From: Colletotrichum lupini
Lineage: Eukaryota > Ascomycota > Sordariomycetes > Glomerellales > Glomerellaceae
Direction: 5' to 3'
Assembly (NCBI RefSeq): GCF_023278565.1
Contig: NC_064680.1
Coordinates: 1,488,001-1,552,000 of the forward strand
Length of the DNA: 64,000 nucleotides
Shown here: positions 23,416 to 35,358 of the stretch, one piece after another
How positions within the stretch are numbered: the stretch's first letter is position 1
Layout of the letters: each line of letters opens with the position of its first letter
Made by a program: the position numbers and the translations under genes
The notes under the pieces: generated by a model
The model's database searches: none
Told to the model about the DNA's origin: nothing
What the model saw: the letters and a program-made list of their open reading frames with translations, nothing else

Positions 23416-26400
23416 GTCAGCGGTTTGTTTGGGAGAGGGGTAGCAAAGGCCAAGCAAGAAAGAAAACTTCCAAATGGTAAGGGTGATAAACACATATGTT
23501 TGTGAATACAGATGTTGGGGTCAAGGCTTTATAACAGGCTCATATCCATCGGCACCCCACAGCCCCTCCTGACTTTCACGTAGGGGGCGCAATGTAAGAG
23601 AGGGCTGGAAGATCGTCTTCGTTTTGAAATCATGCAGCAGACTGCAGAACGGGATAAGGAGGAGCTGACAGCCAGCAATCTTAGCCACACTCAGTCAGCT
23701 GCAGCAGGCCAAGCGTTTGATGGTTGCATTAACACCAATTTTCCCAGCCAATAGGGAACCCCTTGGCCCGTGTGAGTGTACCTGATAGGCACAATAAGTG
23801 AGGCTGGCTGAAGATCTGATATCGGGCATCAATGGCCAATGAATTATTGCACAGATGGCGGACACAATGTGGCGAGAGGTTGCACATCGGATGTTATGCC
23901 CGAGGGGTGTCCAGCATTGCAAAAAGGTTTCAGCGTTGCCGCAGTGAGTAGCATTTCAGATCCGGAACCTGATAGGCGTGTAAACTTGCGCTGAGATGCG
24001 TCTAAATCATTGAGTTGAAGGTGATGAGATGAGGTGTAGCTTGTCCAGGTGTTCTGAGAAGAGAGAGAACAGATTCCAACACAATCTACCCCATCGCATA
24101 ATTATAGAACAGAGGCGAATATATCCCTCTAACTTCTTCGAGACCGATCTCAATAGACAATTCAAATGAGTTTTGCTATTGGGGCAGTGCTACGTCTACA
24201 CGGCAACGCTGAGCATAGTCTCTATCGACGCGCGTGTAAGCAACCAGTTGTTCCTCAGTGATGACCTAGTATTGCTGACGAAAGATCTAGTAGCAGCCTT
24301 CTACGTCGGTAGTCTGTGCGGCTGCTGGCTAGACCTACTGCTCCTGGTACCGTCCATTTTCGAAGTTGGTCGCCGCTTGTCACCGCACGCAGAAGACCCA
24401 AGTTGGCGACCCTCTGCCAACGAGTTTTCCCTCTTTGCTCAGCTCCAGAGACAGATTCATACTGGACACCAAACCTAGCAGCTAGTTCAATGTCGTTGTT
24501 CTTGCCGCCTATATGTATCAAAGAGCGATACTATTGTACTTGTATTCAGCGCTCTACCCTTATCCACAGTACGATTAGCATGGCCGCCATGATGAGGATA
24601 ATGATGACGAGGATAATTTGTCAGTGAAAATGACCCAAGGGGTCCTTTCCAAAGCCCTCGCGAGTCTGGCACAGCTGCTCCCAAGTATCCAAATCAACAT
24701 AAGCCTTTGCTGGCCCATCGCGGTGGTCGGGTCATGCGTGGTGGACTAGGAAAAGCGACTCGACCACACAGTCTCTGCCACTGGACTGGGCAACATTCGT
24801 CAGACGTTGATGCTGCTCCAACACATGTGAGAAGAACGTGATGGAGCTGAAGCGGGCAGGGGGAACCGTCGGTTCGGGACCGTGGAGTACATGCCGCGTG
24901 ATGAACGAACGGCAGTTCTGGATTTCCTTTGCTTGACAATTTCCCATGGCAAGGCTTCTTGTTAGAGACTTGTACCCTCTAACGTTGATGCATAGCGACC
25001 TACCTACTCATCCGGGCCGCCGCCGACCCATACTGGTCGATCTCCGATGGGTCTTCGGCGGCGCCGCGCCGTGGACTACCAGCGTGGATGTCATTTTAGA
25101 GATATTTTGCAGATCAGGGTTCGGAACGAGATACGCGAGTTCCGAAACGTTGCAACAACGACCGATGACAGCAAGATACCAGGACACGCGCGCGGCTCTG
25201 ACGTGTGTAATTCAAGAGTACGGTTTTCTGACTTTGTAGTTCTCTCTGGTCCGCTCCCCTCCTCCACCGGAAGTAGCCCGGCCCCACAACTATCTGCTGA
25301 GAAACGGAATAACGGAGGGGTGGTTGACGGAAATACGGATATACGGGGATATCCCTTTCACGCTCTCCCTTGAATCTCTTCGGCGTTAGACGTGATTGAC
25401 TCGTACACGACTGGGAATTTTCCCCGATTCTTCACGATGAATGGTATTTCGTCGTAGTTATCATGAATTTCGTGATCTCAAACGCTGCTGAGCAATTTGT
25501 CTGATGGTCTTGGCAGCAGAGCCATCATGAGCAAGTAACGCCTGAAGGTTTGGCGAGGACTTTGGTCAATGAACAAGAGAATGGCAGGGGTTCATCTGAA
25601 CGACCAGGAGCCCAAACCTCCCCCGGGGAGATAGACCATCTTTCAGACATTCCTTGGATGAATGTCAACCCGGCCCCCAATATCCTCCCAGGCTCCAGCG
25701 CATCACCACCAGCGCAGCTTTACAAATCACCGCTATCTCAACTTCCAACACACTGCCGAATACGGCCATTCCAGAACGCCAAAAGTGGCTGGAACCCGCG
25801 GACTTGTCAACTTAGCCTGTCAGACAGCGAGCCAGACTAGGCTTGGCTCGGGCCCAAGCTCCCAGCGAATTGGCACTGGTAGGCATCGAAAGCGTCCAAA
25901 CTTGAGGGTGGGATGGGCGGCGTCCATCCCGAGCGCGCGGGGTAAAATGTACGCCAGTGCGCCACGCGCCTTGCTAAGCTCTTGCGCCTTTGGCACTAGA
26001 CCAGCCCAGCCCGACACTTTGAATGCCTCTTGCCCGCCTCTTTGGAACCTTCCGTGCCCTCTCAGCCCTGCGTTCTGCTAAGCACCGACGCATCCTTGAC
26101 ACCTATGGCAGGTTAAGCACTGTTGGAGTTGAGCCTGTTCCGAAGAGTGTTCCGAAAGGGGTTAAGCAAAGGTTTGTCCCGCTCGCTGGCCTGCGCCGCC
26201 GCCCGCAGTCCAGCTTTCCTAGCTCTCGACAAAGGGCTCGTGATCAGAAGCTGAATTGGAAGAGAAGGTTGGGGGCTGTACGTGTAGGTATACGAGAGTT
26301 CTAGAGCTCTGCGTGTCCCGCGGGCCCGGGGGCGGATTTGCCGATGGGCGGGAACCGGCTGTGTTGTTAACGTGTCTTGCCGTTCATCTTTAATGCGGCT

Positions 26401-27313
26401 TCGAGAAGGTTGTCTGACCGTCTGACTGATCTTGCAGGTTGACGTGACAAAAAGGTTCTCAGTCATCCATCATATTGAAGTCGCTGACATATCTTCAACA
26501 AGTTAAGTCCGTACGGATACACCGAAAGAGACGTCATGGTCCCGTCCCGTTGGGAAAGTTAAAGATCAGATTAGATTTTGAGTCTGTTCCCGCTGGAGCT
26601 TCCTCCCGAAAGGGGTAAAAATATCCTCTCAAGGAGTCCCATAGAACAGTCAACAGGCGGTCATCGACGCAGCGACGCACTGAGCACTGACTGGTTCGAT
26701 CGACCACGCAAAACTCCTGTCAATTGCTGGAATGCCGACTCGCGTGCCGCGTGATGGGGCCAAGGATGTGTGGTGCTCAACTGAGATGTGGTCTAATACC
26801 GTCTTGGTGAGCCCAAAGAACCCAGTCAGCAACCACCACACGGAAGCAATTCTCAAGGGACGAGAAGAAATGATCCATCCATGATCCAAAAGGACCCATA
26901 TCCGGTACACCCTACCCTGGCCCGGACCCTCTGCTAGAACTCGCCAATCCCACGTGTAAGTCCGAGACAGAGACGGCTCTAAGCCTCTAAGGTAGGTCTT
27001 TAGGTCGTCCCCTTGTCCCGCTGGCCTGGCTGGCTGGTTCGGGGATCTTTGATTCAATTTCTTAGTCCCGTACTTCGTCTGTACGCCTAGTCCGGGAATG
27101 GCGAATTTTCCAAATTGTAAATGGGTCCTCCCCGGTTCGGAGGGGCGTTCCCGCCCTCGCGCGTTGGCGTCAACCTGACGGGTAGATCGTTTTCCATTAC
27201 TTCAACTCGAGTATCGCCCGTCGTTGATGGTCCTGCCTGGGGCCTTTCCTGTTCTTTGAAGGTCAGGGTTAGCAACATTCCGAGGTTGAAGGAACACCGC
27301 ACTCCAGTTCACG
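23416..27313. other. 3.9-kb region without a recognisable gene
   Basis: Composition is normal, not RIP-like, but open frames are short (up to about 144 codons), overlap on both strands and show no domain, signal peptide or splice-supported extension. It contains the promoters of the NTPase (left) and the DHA2 transporter (right). Possible contents are long untranslated leaders, non-coding RNA or fast-evolving small proteins; none can be supported. Confidence 0.4.
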
Positions 27314-29127
27314 ATGGCTTCTCCGTCCGCATCTGAGAAGCAGCAGCAGTATGTTCGCAAGAGCCTCGACTCAACATCAGGCGACAGGACCGCCGCTGCG
27401 ACACCGGACGTCAACATGCTCCGGGACGACAAGCACATCCCCGACGACTCAAGCTTAGGCCGATCGAGTAGAGACGACTCAAGCGACGACAATGGCGACA
27501 ACCTCGCGCCGCAACAATCCAATGCTTCTTCGGTATGGGCTGTCGACGGCATGTCGTTCCCCCGTGAAGCCATGTTCGTAATTATTTGCTGCATGGCACA
27601 ATTCTGCACTCGTAAGTTGCTGCCCTCTATCCCCAAACTCCATCTCGTAGCATCGCGTTATCCCTAAGCATGAGAAAACATGAAAATTATGGACTAACCA
27701 CTTGCACAGAGGCCGCCTACATGGAAACCCTCGTCCTCCTCCACGTCATCGGCGGCTCCTTTCACGTAGACAACCCAGCCCGCCTAGCCTGGCTCGTTGC
27801 CGGCTACTCCCTCACCGTCGGCACCTTCATCCTCTTCTCGGGCCGCCTCGGCGACGCCTTTGGCTACAAGCGCATGCTCATCATCGGCTTCGCCTGGTTC
27901 TCCCTCTGGTCCCTCATCGCCGGCCTCAGCGTCTACTCAAACTTCACACTCGCCGTCTTCTCACGCGTCCTCCAGGGCATCGGCCCGGCCATCTGCCTCC
28001 CCAATGCCCTGGCCTTATTCGGCGCCGCCTACCCGCCGGGTCACCGCAAGGCCATGGTTTTCTCTTTCTTCGGCGCCGTCGCGCCCATGGGCGGCGTCGT
28101 CGGAGCCGCCATCGCCTGCACGCTCGAGCTCGAGTGGTGGCCTTGGGCACTCTGGGCCCTCTCCATCTGGCTCGCGATCCTGGCCGTCGCGGGCTACTTC
28201 ATCATCCCTGAGCCGCACGCAAAGGTCGACCGCCCTCCGAGGACCCTCAGCGACATGTTTGTCGAGCTCGACATCCCCGGCGCGGTCACGGGCATCGTGG
28301 CGCTCATCCTCTTCAACTTTGCTTGGAACCAGGCGCCCATCGACGGCTGGAAGACGCCCACGGTCCTCGTCCCGCTCATCCTCGGCCTCGTCCTTTTCGG
28401 CGTCTTCACCGCCATCGAGTTCAAGTACGCTGAGAAGCCTCTTCTGCCCTTTGACGCCGTCAACGCCGACGTCGCTTTCGTCCTCGCGGCCGTCGTCTGC
28501 GGCTGGGCGACCTTCGGCATCTGGACGCTCTACCTCGTCCAGATCCTCCAGGAGATCCGCACGCTCTCGCCGCTGCTCACGTGCGCGTGGTTCTCGCCCG
28601 TCGTGGTCACGGGCGGTCTCGCGGCCGTCATCACGGGCAAGCTCCTCGGCCCGCTCAAGGTGCGCCCGCCCGTCGTCATGACGATGGCGCTCATCGCCTT
28701 CACCGTCGGCGTCATCCTCACGGCCACGGCGCCCGAGAACCAGATCTACTGGGCGCAGATCTTCGTCTCCATGATCATCATGCCCTTTGGCATGGACATG
28801 AGCTTCCCCGCCGCGACGCTGATCCTGTCGAATGCCGTCAAGAAGGAGCACCAGGGCATCGGGGCGAGTCTGGTCAACACGGTGGTCAACTACGGCATCG
28901 CGCTCGGCGTCGGGTTCGCGGGCACGGTGGAGGTGCACGTCAGCAAGGGCGCGGGGACCAAGGAGGAGCAGTTCAGGGGGTTCCGGGGCGCGTTGTACAT
29001 GGGTGTCGGGCTCGCTGGGCTTGGATTGTGTGTTGCGTTGACGTTTTTGGCGAGAGAGTGGCGGCATCGCAAGGGCGGCTCAGGGAACGAGGAGAAAGCT
29101 GCCGAGGCGCAAACGGGAAACTCATGA
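27314..29127 (+). CDS. MFS multidrug exporter, DHA2/ATR1-like
   Basis: Two exons, 27314-27611 and 27710-29127, encode 571 residues. A 90-residue hydrophilic N-terminus rich in serine and aspartate precedes multiple membrane spans. Motif A reads GRLGDAFGYKRM, and QFCTQAAYMETLVLLHVIG continues across the intron. This matches the drug:H+ antiporter-2 (DHA2) group that includes yeast Atr1 (aminotriazole and boron export). It is a plasma-membrane proton antiporter by family; the substrate is unknown. Third positions are very rich in C, which produces long antisense shadow frames. It converges with a second DHA2 gene 451 bp away. The accessory cluster lies 7.5 kb upstream, so a role as its exporter is possible but unproven. 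Confidence 0.85.
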
Positions 29128-29578
29128 TAAGACGTGTATAGAATAGATGAGGTAGCTGCTCGGCGCAGTGATAGACTAGATGTTGGTAGACAACAAGATT
29201 TGTTCACAATTAGGGTCCTACCAACTCGACCGTGCCATGTGAAGCTGTCAGCACATCGGGGTATCCAAGTATGTCTCGTGCGAAACACCAAATCGCAGCA
29301 ATGTATGATACGATGGACCATAAGTCATCGATTTCACATGAGCACAAAAGATGGATTGAGTCATGAGTGAATCCCAGGGGTTCGTGAATATCAGAGAGAA
29401 AGAATGCATCCTATTTTTTGGTATCCAGTTGATGCTCGCTGCCAACCAAACAAGATGCTCTTATCCAAAACGCCATGCTGTTGAAGTCTAGCAAACCCTC
29501 ACACCTCCGCCGCCTTCTTCCCTACCCATAACACCCTTTCTTCCCCTCGAGGCGTGCCTCCATGAGAGAGGTAGAGCC
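29128..29578. other. Intergenic region between convergent MFS genes
   Basis: 451 bp lie between two convergent stop codons. Only 3' flanking sequence is expected and I see nothing else in it. Confidence 0.4.
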
Positions 29579-31522
29579 TCATTTCCCAGTCCGGCTCCGA
29601 AGCGTCTTCAACCCCGTCTTATGCTCCGTATGCTTCTTACTCAACTGCACCTGTCTCACAAACAAACTCAGAACGAGCCCGAGCCCGGCAAACGCAACAT
29701 AGACGATATACATCGTCCTCAGAGAACTCAGATACGCCCCGCGCGCAATCTGCCCCTGCTCCCCCTGCAAATCCGCCACCACGCCCACGCTGGACGCGGC
29801 GCTCGAACCAGAGAGCATATTCGCTAGCTCAGGGCCGAGCTCCTCCCTCAGCCGCGGGTACTGCCTCTGCATCTCATTATTAAACACCACACCACCAATA
29901 ACCACAGAAATCGACGTGCCCATCTGTCTGATGAACCCAAACGCCGACGTCGCGGCCGCGATGTCGCGCGGCTCCACCGACGTCTGCACCGCAATCAGCG
30001 GACTCTGGAAGTTGGGCCCGATACCGAGCCCCGCGACGATCTGGTACAGGATAATCTTTGTAAAGTTGCGGTCGAGCGGTAGGTCGTGGAACAACCCGAA
30101 CCCGACCGTCGTGACGAGCATGCCGCCGACGATGAGGTAGACGTAGTTGCCCGTCTTGCGGATCAGCACGCCCGCGACGGCGGACATGAGGGACAGCGAG
30201 AGGACGTAGGGGAGCAGGTAGACGCCCGAGAGGAGGGAGGAGACGCCCTGCACGCCCTGGAAGTAGAGCGGCAGCCAGTAGCTGCCCGAGATGAAGGCGA
30301 AGGCGTGGCAGAAGGCCGTCGCGAAGGCGGCCATGTTGGACCAGCTGCGGAAGAGGTGCATCGGGATGACGGGGTACCGCGCGTACTTCCACTCGTTGAC
30401 CGCGAAGATGCCAATCGTGACGATGCCAAACACGATCAGACAGATGACAGTAGGCGAGCTCCACGGGTACTGAACGCCGCCGAACTCGAGTCCGAACAGG
30501 AACATGAGCGTGCCGCCGATGATGGTCAGCGTGCCGACCCAGTCGATCGCCTTCAGGCCCTGCGCGACGGGCGTCCGCGGGTTGTGCAGCTTGAGGACGA
30601 AGAAGAGCACGATGAAGCCGACGCCCGAGATGGGCAGGTTGACGTAGAAGCACCACCGCCAGGTGGCCTTGCTCGTGAAGACGCCGCCGAGGACGGGGCC
30701 GATGGCGCTCGAGACGGCCCAGACCATGCCCATGACGCCGAAGTAGACGCCGCGCTGGCGCATCGAGAAGAGGTCGCTTACGCAGATGTTGACGAGGACG
30801 ATGATGCCGCCGCCGCCTATGCCCTGGATCGCGCGGGCGCCGATGAGCATGCTGTGTCATGTTAGCAACATCTATACGCCATCCTCCGGTCTGAAGCTCT
30901 CAGAGACTTACCCCATGCTCGTAGACAACCCACAAATCAACGACCCAACCCAAAACACACCAACGGCGCACAGCAGAATGGGCTTCCGGCCCCAGATATC
31001 AGAAATCTTGCCCCAGGTCGGCACGAAAGCCGCATTACTGAGAAGGTACGCCGAGCCGATCCAGATGTATCCGATATTGCTATTAAACTCCTCCGCAATG
31101 GTCGGCACGGCGGTCGTGATAATCGTAACGTCCAGCGCCGCCAGGAACAGCGCCGCGCACAGCGAGAGCACGATGAGCGTTGTCTCGAGCTTCGTGCGGC
31201 CGGCCTCGGGCGTGTCTTCGGCGCCGGCCGCCGCTGCCGGTGGTGGCCCTTGCGCCGCTGCCGTGGCTTGTGTTTCGGGCGCGGCCTCTTTGGTGTCGCT
31301 GGGGGCCGTCACATGGCCTGTTGTCGCCGTTGGGGCAGTGGCGTCGTGGGAGAGTTCTTGTTCTTCCGCCTTGATGTTTGTCGCGTTGGGGTTGCTGCGG
31401 ATGGTTACCGAGTCGCTGCTGGTGGTCGTGGGCGATCCATCTTCGGTTTGGGAGCCGGCGGCGCGCTCAATGTCGCCGACCTTTTCGTCGTCGTGGACCT
31501 CGTGGAAGTCTTTTGCTGTCAT
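29579..31522 (-). CDS. MFS multidrug transporter, DHA2 (14-TM) type
   Basis: Two exons, 30912-31522 and 29579-30851, encode 627 residues. A hydrophilic, alanine/threonine-rich N-terminus of about 115 residues leads into TLIVLSLCAALFLAALDVT. ALDVTIITTAVPTI is the DHA2 signature of helix 1 (motif D1), WGKISDIWGRKP is motif A, and ARAIQGIGGGGI and AIGPVLGGVF fit the antiporter motifs. GFGLFHDLPLD and the C-terminal spans support 14 membrane segments. It should export toxins or metabolites by proton antiport at the plasma membrane. It belongs to the subgroup that includes fungal toxin pumps, but its sequence alone does not name a substrate. Confidence 0.88.
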
Positions 31523-33456
31523 CTGTGCTTTGCTGTGCTGGACGATGGTCCTGGGCGGTATAGGAATGTCGTGTGAAGATTGTGTGCTTGTCTCAAGAGC
31601 TCAGTCTGTTTTCGGGATGGTGAGCGAGAGACTGATGATTCATAGGAGGAAGTGGTGAGTCTAAAGGTAGCTAGCTGAGGAGGACCTTTCAACGTGAGAA
31701 TTGAAATGAGATCACCAGCTTCGCGCAAAGAGAGAGAGACACGGTGAGGCGATGAGAGATACAACGTGCCGAGACTGGGTAATGCTCAGTGAGTGACAAT
31801 GTTCAGCTACAACTAGTGAGAAGAAACCCGTAGCAGCAGTCGCTCCGTCATGATTGTCAAGAGGAAGAGTCAAAGGTCACCGAAACGAAACGAAAGAAAA
31901 GTGACGAGCCAAAGGCGCAACAAATTTCCATTACGAATCCAAAGTCGATGACAAGCACCTCCACATGCGCTCCAACCTGTACCCTCCCCTGGTCCCATGG
32001 CGAGGGAAAAGTGGACGTAAAGGGACTGGTCTCGAAGCAGCTAAGAGCAAGGGGTGTGAGATCTAAAGCATCCAAGACTGGGGTAAGTGAAAATCGTGTG
32101 TAATAGTGTACCCTACCTACTAAGGTAGTATGGGGGTGGAAAGACGCGAGAGCGACGAGAGCCGAGAGACACAAATGTCGACTGTTGCCGCGTTGCCGAA
32201 TCGGCAAAAGTTGATTGACTCAATGACTACACTAAAAGCATGGATACGGATAGGTAGAGAACTCTTGCTGGGGCTAATGCGACATCGGATTTAACCAGCA
32301 CAAGCTCGGCGCGAGAGCCGGTGAGAGTGTTTAGTTGACACTTCATGTCTAGTACTTTTTATCCGAAGTCTCTATCCGTATAGACTCATAAGGTCTTCTC
32401 GGAGCACTTCGTCCTGCCGATTGGTTTATGTTAATGTTGAGTCCCCAAACGAGTTGGTGTTCTTATTATCCACCACCCAAAGCCGAAGCCGAACTACCTG
32501 ACTAGGAAGCTAAAGACTGCTAAGCTGCTCATTGAATCCATCTACACTATTGACTTATCCCACCTGAACCGTGCCGTCATCCGTGAGACTGCTAGACTCA
32601 GCTGATGGCTTGGTAATCAGCCTTCAACTTCAACATTAACTCATATGTTACCGTATTACAGTTGTCATCCTTGATACATCTGCAACAGCGACAATTACGA
32701 TCCTGCGACCCTGCGACTTGGACGCCGAGATCGCAGACAGTAACACCTTTGCGACGGGAATGAGGGACTGAGCCAGAAGTTTGAACAAGTGCCAGGGTCC
32801 TTGCCCCCACCTCGGCTGTTCCCCCCGCAATGGAAGGCTTATCCTTGGTTGTCGGAATGCTTGTCATCATCACTGGGTGTCTGCGATCGGGTTCGTCTTT
32901 GTGCATAGTGGTCTTGTCTATTGGCTGCTTCTCTGTTATTACCTAGTTAGACTATAGCCCATCTCTCTCATGGCAATATACTGGCTGGTTTATAGGGATG
33001 ACTGTGTATATTACAGATCACCTTGAGAATGATACTAGAATATCTACCAGCCAAGCTACGAAATAAATGCCCAGCTTCTACAGCGGCACAGCCCGTTTTC
33101 TTGGAGCAGTTAGATAGAGCGTCAATTCCAGCCACGGGTGCTTAATATACACGAGGTACTAAACAGGTTACATTTTGTAATGCATCACACATAGGTGTTA
33201 TACAAAGCACTACTTCAACCAGTAGAGGTGATACAAACATGAGTGACTGACAGACCTCGGAGTGGAGTTCCAAGCCTCCCTTGAATAGCTCACTCTCATC
33301 TCAAGTGGGAACTCACTCAAAAAAGCTTCACCACTCAGAAACCACCAACCTAATTTCAGCCTCAACCACCAACCACCAAACTCACAAACAATGCTTCTTT
33401 CAACGTCGTGATCACATACCCCTACCATCCACCTCCCTCTCCAGCATCTCACACTC
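31523..33456. other. 1.9-kb divergent intergenic region
   Basis: It separates the divergent DHA2 and folylpolyglutamate-synthase-like genes and holds both promoters. Short open frames have no coding features. A CCTACCTACTAAGGTAG stretch near 32111-32127 resembles the TACCTTA-type words seen in other promoters of this window. Confidence 0.4.
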
Positions 33457-35178
33457 ATGAGGCTCTTCTTCCGCCCAACCCAAATCTCAGCCTCATTGCG
33501 CCTCACAAACCACCCCTTTAATAATCCCTCCTCATCAAGACTCATCACCACAATGTCCTCCTCCCAAGCACAATCATCACGGACTTACACCGACGCAATC
33601 AACCTCCTAAACACCCTCATCCCAAACCTCAAAGTCCACGCCCTCTTCAACAAACCAAAAGATGCCGCTCCCGCCTCCGCAGCACCAGCAACACCAACAC
33701 CAGACCCAAACCTCCTCGCCATCCCCGAAATGCGCGCCTGGCTCCTCCGCGCAAACCTCACCCCCGAACGCCTCGCCTCCCTCTCCTTCATCCACATAGC
33801 AGGCACAAAAGGAAAAGGCTCCGTAACAGCCCTCACGACCTCGGCCCTCCTCAACCACTCATCCTCATCCTCCTCGCCCCCTTCCACGACTTCGATAGGC
33901 CCCATAGGAACCTACACCTCCCCCCACCTCCTCACCCCCCGCGAGCGCATCGCAATCTCAAACACCCCCATCTCCCAAACCCTCTTCGCAACATCCTTCT
34001 TCGAACTCTGGGACGCCCTCTCCTCCTGCACCTCCCCCTCCGCCCCCGGCAGCAGCGCCAGCACCGCCGGGCCCGACCTCGGCATCGAACCGGGCTCCAA
34101 ACCCTTCTACTTCCGCTTCCTCACCCTCCTCGCCCTGCACGTCTTCCTCAAACTCCGCGTCCGCACCGTGGTGTTGGAATGCGGCATCGGCGGCGAGTAC
34201 GACGCCACGAACGCCATCCCACCCGAGGCGGTGACGACTTCGGTCATCACGCAGCTGGGCATCGATCATGTTGCGATGTTGGGGTCCACACCCTCGCAGA
34301 TCGCGTGGCATAAAGCGGGTGTGATGAAACCCGGCGTCGCGACCTTCACGCGCAGGTTATCCGATGAGGCACACCCGGGCGTGATGACCGCCCTCCGCTC
34401 CCGCGCGCGCGAAGTAGGCGCGGAGCTAATCGAGGTCGACGACGAGGACGTCACTGCGTGGAGCGGCGTCAAGGACGCAAAGTTACCAGGCGGGGACTTT
34501 CAAAAGAGGAACCAGGCTCTCGCTGCGCTGGCTGCGAGGCGGCACATCCAGGTCCTTCAAGCCCGAGAAGCGGGGTCAAGCACGGTAGGAAAGGCGAATC
34601 GTTCGCTGGCGGATGTCCCCGGAGTCATCATCGCCGGTCTGCGCGAGGCGACGCTCCGCGGCCGGCACGAAGTCCTCAGACAGGGCGGTGTATCGTGGTA
34701 CCTCGACGGCGCGCACAACGCGGATAGTCTGGCCGAAGTAGCGCGCTGGATATCACCCATCGTCACCGCCACGACCTCCTCAGACACCGCTCACGACGAC
34801 GGAGAAAGTTTCGTCCTCGTCTTCAACCAGCAAGAGCGCGACGCCTCCGCCCTCCTGACAGAGTTCCTCCGCCAGATGAAGACCCTGGGTGTCGACCTCG
34901 AGACGCGGCTGGCTGCGGCCGTCTTCACGAGGAACGACAAGGCTAACATCGCCGGCGAGGGCGGGGAGGTAGATCTCAGTGTTCAGCAGGCGTGTGCTGC
35001 GGCGTTCAGGGAACTGTATCCTGCTACAAAGGTCGTGGTGTGCAGGGACCTGACGGAGATGAAGAGCGCCGTCGATGGCGTCGCGGAGCCATCGTCGGGG
35101 ACAAACGTGCTGGTTACGGGGAGCATGTATCTCGTTGGAAACGTCATCGGCTTCTTGGAGCCGGAAAATCTATTGTAA
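33457..35178 (+). CDS. Folylpolyglutamate synthase / dihydrofolate synthase family (paralog 1)
   Basis: A single exon of 573 residues. The Mur-ligase-type P-loop is FIHIAGTKGKGSV (about 111-123), with TYTSPHLLTPRERI, ECGIGGEYDATN, QLGIDHVAMLG, IAWHKAGVMKPG and WYLDGAHNADSL in family order. Members add glutamate to folates using ATP, keeping folate inside the cell and organelles. The first 32 residues (MRLFFRPTQISASLRLTN...) are basic, hydroxylated and without acids, like a mitochondrial presequence. A second ATG at 33553 (MSSSQAQSS) would give a cytosolic form. A serine-rich insertion at about 134-143 is unusual. It is tail to tail with a second family member 180 bp away, so its exact role (FPGS or DHFS) is uncertain. 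Confidence 0.82.
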   Translation: MRLFFRPTQISASLRLTNHPFNNPSSSRLITTMSSSQAQSSRTYTDAINLLNTLIPNLKVHALFNKPKDAAPASAAPATPTPDPNLLAIPEMRAWLLRANLTPERLASLSFIHIAGTKGKGSVTALTTSALLNHSSSSSSPPSTTSIGPIGTYTSPHLLTPRERIAISNTPISQTLFATSFFELWDALSSCTSPSAPGSSASTAGPDLGIEPGSKPFYFRFLTLLALHVFLKLRVRTVVLECGIGGEYDATNAIPPEAVTTSVITQLGIDHVAMLGSTPSQIAWHKAGVMKPGVATFTRRLSDEAHPGVMTALRSRAREVGAELIEVDDEDVTAWSGVKDAKLPGGDFQKRNQALAALAARRHIQVLQAREAGSSTVGKANRSLADVPGVIIAGLREATLRGRHEVLRQGGVSWYLDGAHNADSLAEVARWISPIVTATTSSDTAHDDGESFVLVFNQQERDASALLTEFLRQMKTLGVDLETRLAAAVFTRNDKANIAGEGGEVDLSVQQACAAAFRELYPATKVVVCRDLTEMKSAVDGVAEPSSGTNVLVTGSMYLVGNVIGFLEPENLL

Positions 35179-35358
35179 TCCACCCAGAATAGAAGACTGA
35201 AGAATATAGAAGATATAAATCTAGAGTTGAATCCGTGAGGACATGTCTGTTCGTGCCCCTATGTAAAGCCGTTGTTAAACCCCATTGTATCCCATAAGAC
35301 CCCAACCTCTTGGAGTCAAACGCAAAAGCAATATGAATACTCCACACCCTGGAAACAT

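Noticed and set aside
24173..24478. 101-codon frame with a hydrophobic start, considered as a small secreted protein
   Set aside because: There is no clean signal-peptide cleavage pattern, overlapping frames on the other strand look equally good, and no splice-supported extension is seen.
28015..29067. 350-codon antisense frame inside the DHA2 gene at 27.3-29.1 kb
   Set aside because: It is highly charged (D, E, R) and is a shadow of the C-rich third positions of the transporter.
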